In this document: piece by piece, positions 51,376 to 64,000 of the stretch
How positions within the stretch are numbered: position 1 is the stretch's first letter
Layout: every line of letters begins with the position of its first letter
Assembly (NCBI GenBank): GCA_027886175.1
Contig: JAJNNQ010000029.1
Location: 5,512,501 to 5,576,500 of the forward strand
Direction of reading: 5' to 3'
Source of the DNA: Phylloscopus collybita
Taxonomy: Eukaryota; Chordata; Aves; Passeriformes; Phylloscopidae
DNA: 64,000 bases
Translations under genes and position numbers: made by a program
The notes under the pieces: generated by a model
What the model was told of the DNA's origin: nothing
The model's database searches: none
What the model saw: the letters and a program-made list of their open reading frames with translations, nothing else

Positions 51376-52232
51376 ACTACTAAGAAAAGAAAAGTATGAT
51401 TAGTTCCCAACTCAGTCAAAAAGGATGTATTTTAATAGTGTGTCAGTATGGTCCTCAATTGAAAAAATGTGGAAAACAGACCAATTACTGAAACAGTAAA
51501 AAGTGAGGTCAGTTTTTTAATCTCTGCTGAGTGTGTGGGAACAGGAAGTCTGAGCACATGATGGAAAGATGAGTCTGACACAGTAAGAGAGAAAATGAAG
51601 TCTAGTAAAGGTGAAACAATTATGGGGTCTGTAAAATGTATTCCTTTATTATCTTCTTTTTCTATGCTGTGGTTAATGGAATAAGTCCGTAGAGCCCTCT
51701 ATTTGAACTTCTACTATGTGCTGGGTTTTTTGTGATGATAGTTAAAGGAAATTCAGAAAGACTTGTTTTAAATCTGTATTGTTATAAATTGGTCTTTAAA
51801 GAGTGGAAAAAAAGAGACCGTAGTTGTAATTTTTTGAGGTGATGATTACAAATGCAAGGGTAGTTCTGGCTATGCTATCAAATGGAGGTTTTATTTTAGG
51901 TAGTGCTAATGAGGCAGTTTGTATGTCTTTCAAGGACTGAATGACCTCCAGAAAAGGAGAAAGAAAGAAAAAAAAAAAATCAATCCAGCTTTCTCTACTA
52001 CAAAATATTGTGAGCTGGGAAGTTTGTTTTTGGCAAGGAGACAGAAACTTATATGACACAGAGAATGAGTTCCTGCCCTGATGCCAATAGCTGGCTTTTA
52101 TTAATTACCTTTGGGGTGCATTGGTGTAGGCTCCATGTCCAAGGAATGCTTCTGGAGGACTTCTTTCTCCAGTGTTCTCAATCTATCATTAATTTGCTCT
52201 TCTGAAGATTGAATGTCAAATCTTAGAAATTT
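51376..52232. other. Intron 1, no gene seen
   Basis: AT-rich; an A-run lies at about 51969-51979. Confidence 0.5.
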
Positions 52233-52261
52233 AATGCTTGTTTTCCTTCAAAACAAGCATT
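52233..52261. repeat. 12-bp perfect inverted repeat
   Basis: Arms AATGCTTGTTTT at 52233-52244 and AAAACAAGCATT at 52250-52261, with loop CCTTC. Confidence 0.93.

Positions 52262-64000
<11,739 letters not shown>

Overview
The window is vertebrate nuclear DNA, almost certainly from a bird and probably a songbird. The evidence is a set of chicken-repeat-1 (CR1) LINE fragments, some with the avian CR1 tail (ATTCT...GATTCT), avian endogenous-retrovirus LTRs, and one short tRNA-Ile-headed SINE of the kind described from passerines. No bacterial gene, phage or CRISPR array is present. Most of the window is AT-rich and non-coding.

Only one protein-coding gene is supported, on the + strand: the 5' end of FRMD3 (FERM domain containing 3, protein 4.1O). 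Coding exon 1 (1231-1329, 33 codons) lies in a GC-rich CpG island (about 610-1860). Coding exon 2 (61973-62077, 35 codons) follows a 60,643-bp first intron. Both exons are in phase 0, both have GT/AG borders, and together they encode the start of the FERM F1 (ubiquitin-like) lobe. The rest of the gene lies beyond 64000. From known bird-human synteny the locus is expected on the Z chromosome; that is not visible here.

Layout: 1-609 upstream flank; 610-1860 promoter CpG island with three GC-rich pentamer arrays and a G-run tract just after the exon 1 donor; 1330-61972 intron 1; 61973-62077 exon 2; 62078-64000 start of intron 2. Repeats in intron 1: CR1 pieces at 2541-3250, 19327-21190, 27725-29095, 30606-30815, 31619-33592 (split), 33593-34835, 38661-38820 and 42645-42720; LTRs or LTR pieces at about 3800-4440, 31528-31618, 31733-33136, 38191-38660 and about 40290-40720; a tRNA-Ile SINE at 49761-49893; and many short T-rich microsatellites.

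The most interesting observation is a probable inversion of about 7 kb inside intron 1. The first 91 bp of an LTR lie on the + strand at 31528-31618. The remainder of the same LTR family lies on the - strand at 38191-38660. The two pieces are complementary, non-overlapping parts of one LTR, and the outer end of each is flanked by the same 5-bp word (GTCAG, and CTGAC in inverted orientation), as expected for a single insertion later split by an inversion. The A/T strand bias of the DNA between them also appears reversed relative to its surroundings. This is either a real lineage-specific inversion or an assembly error, and it can be tested directly.
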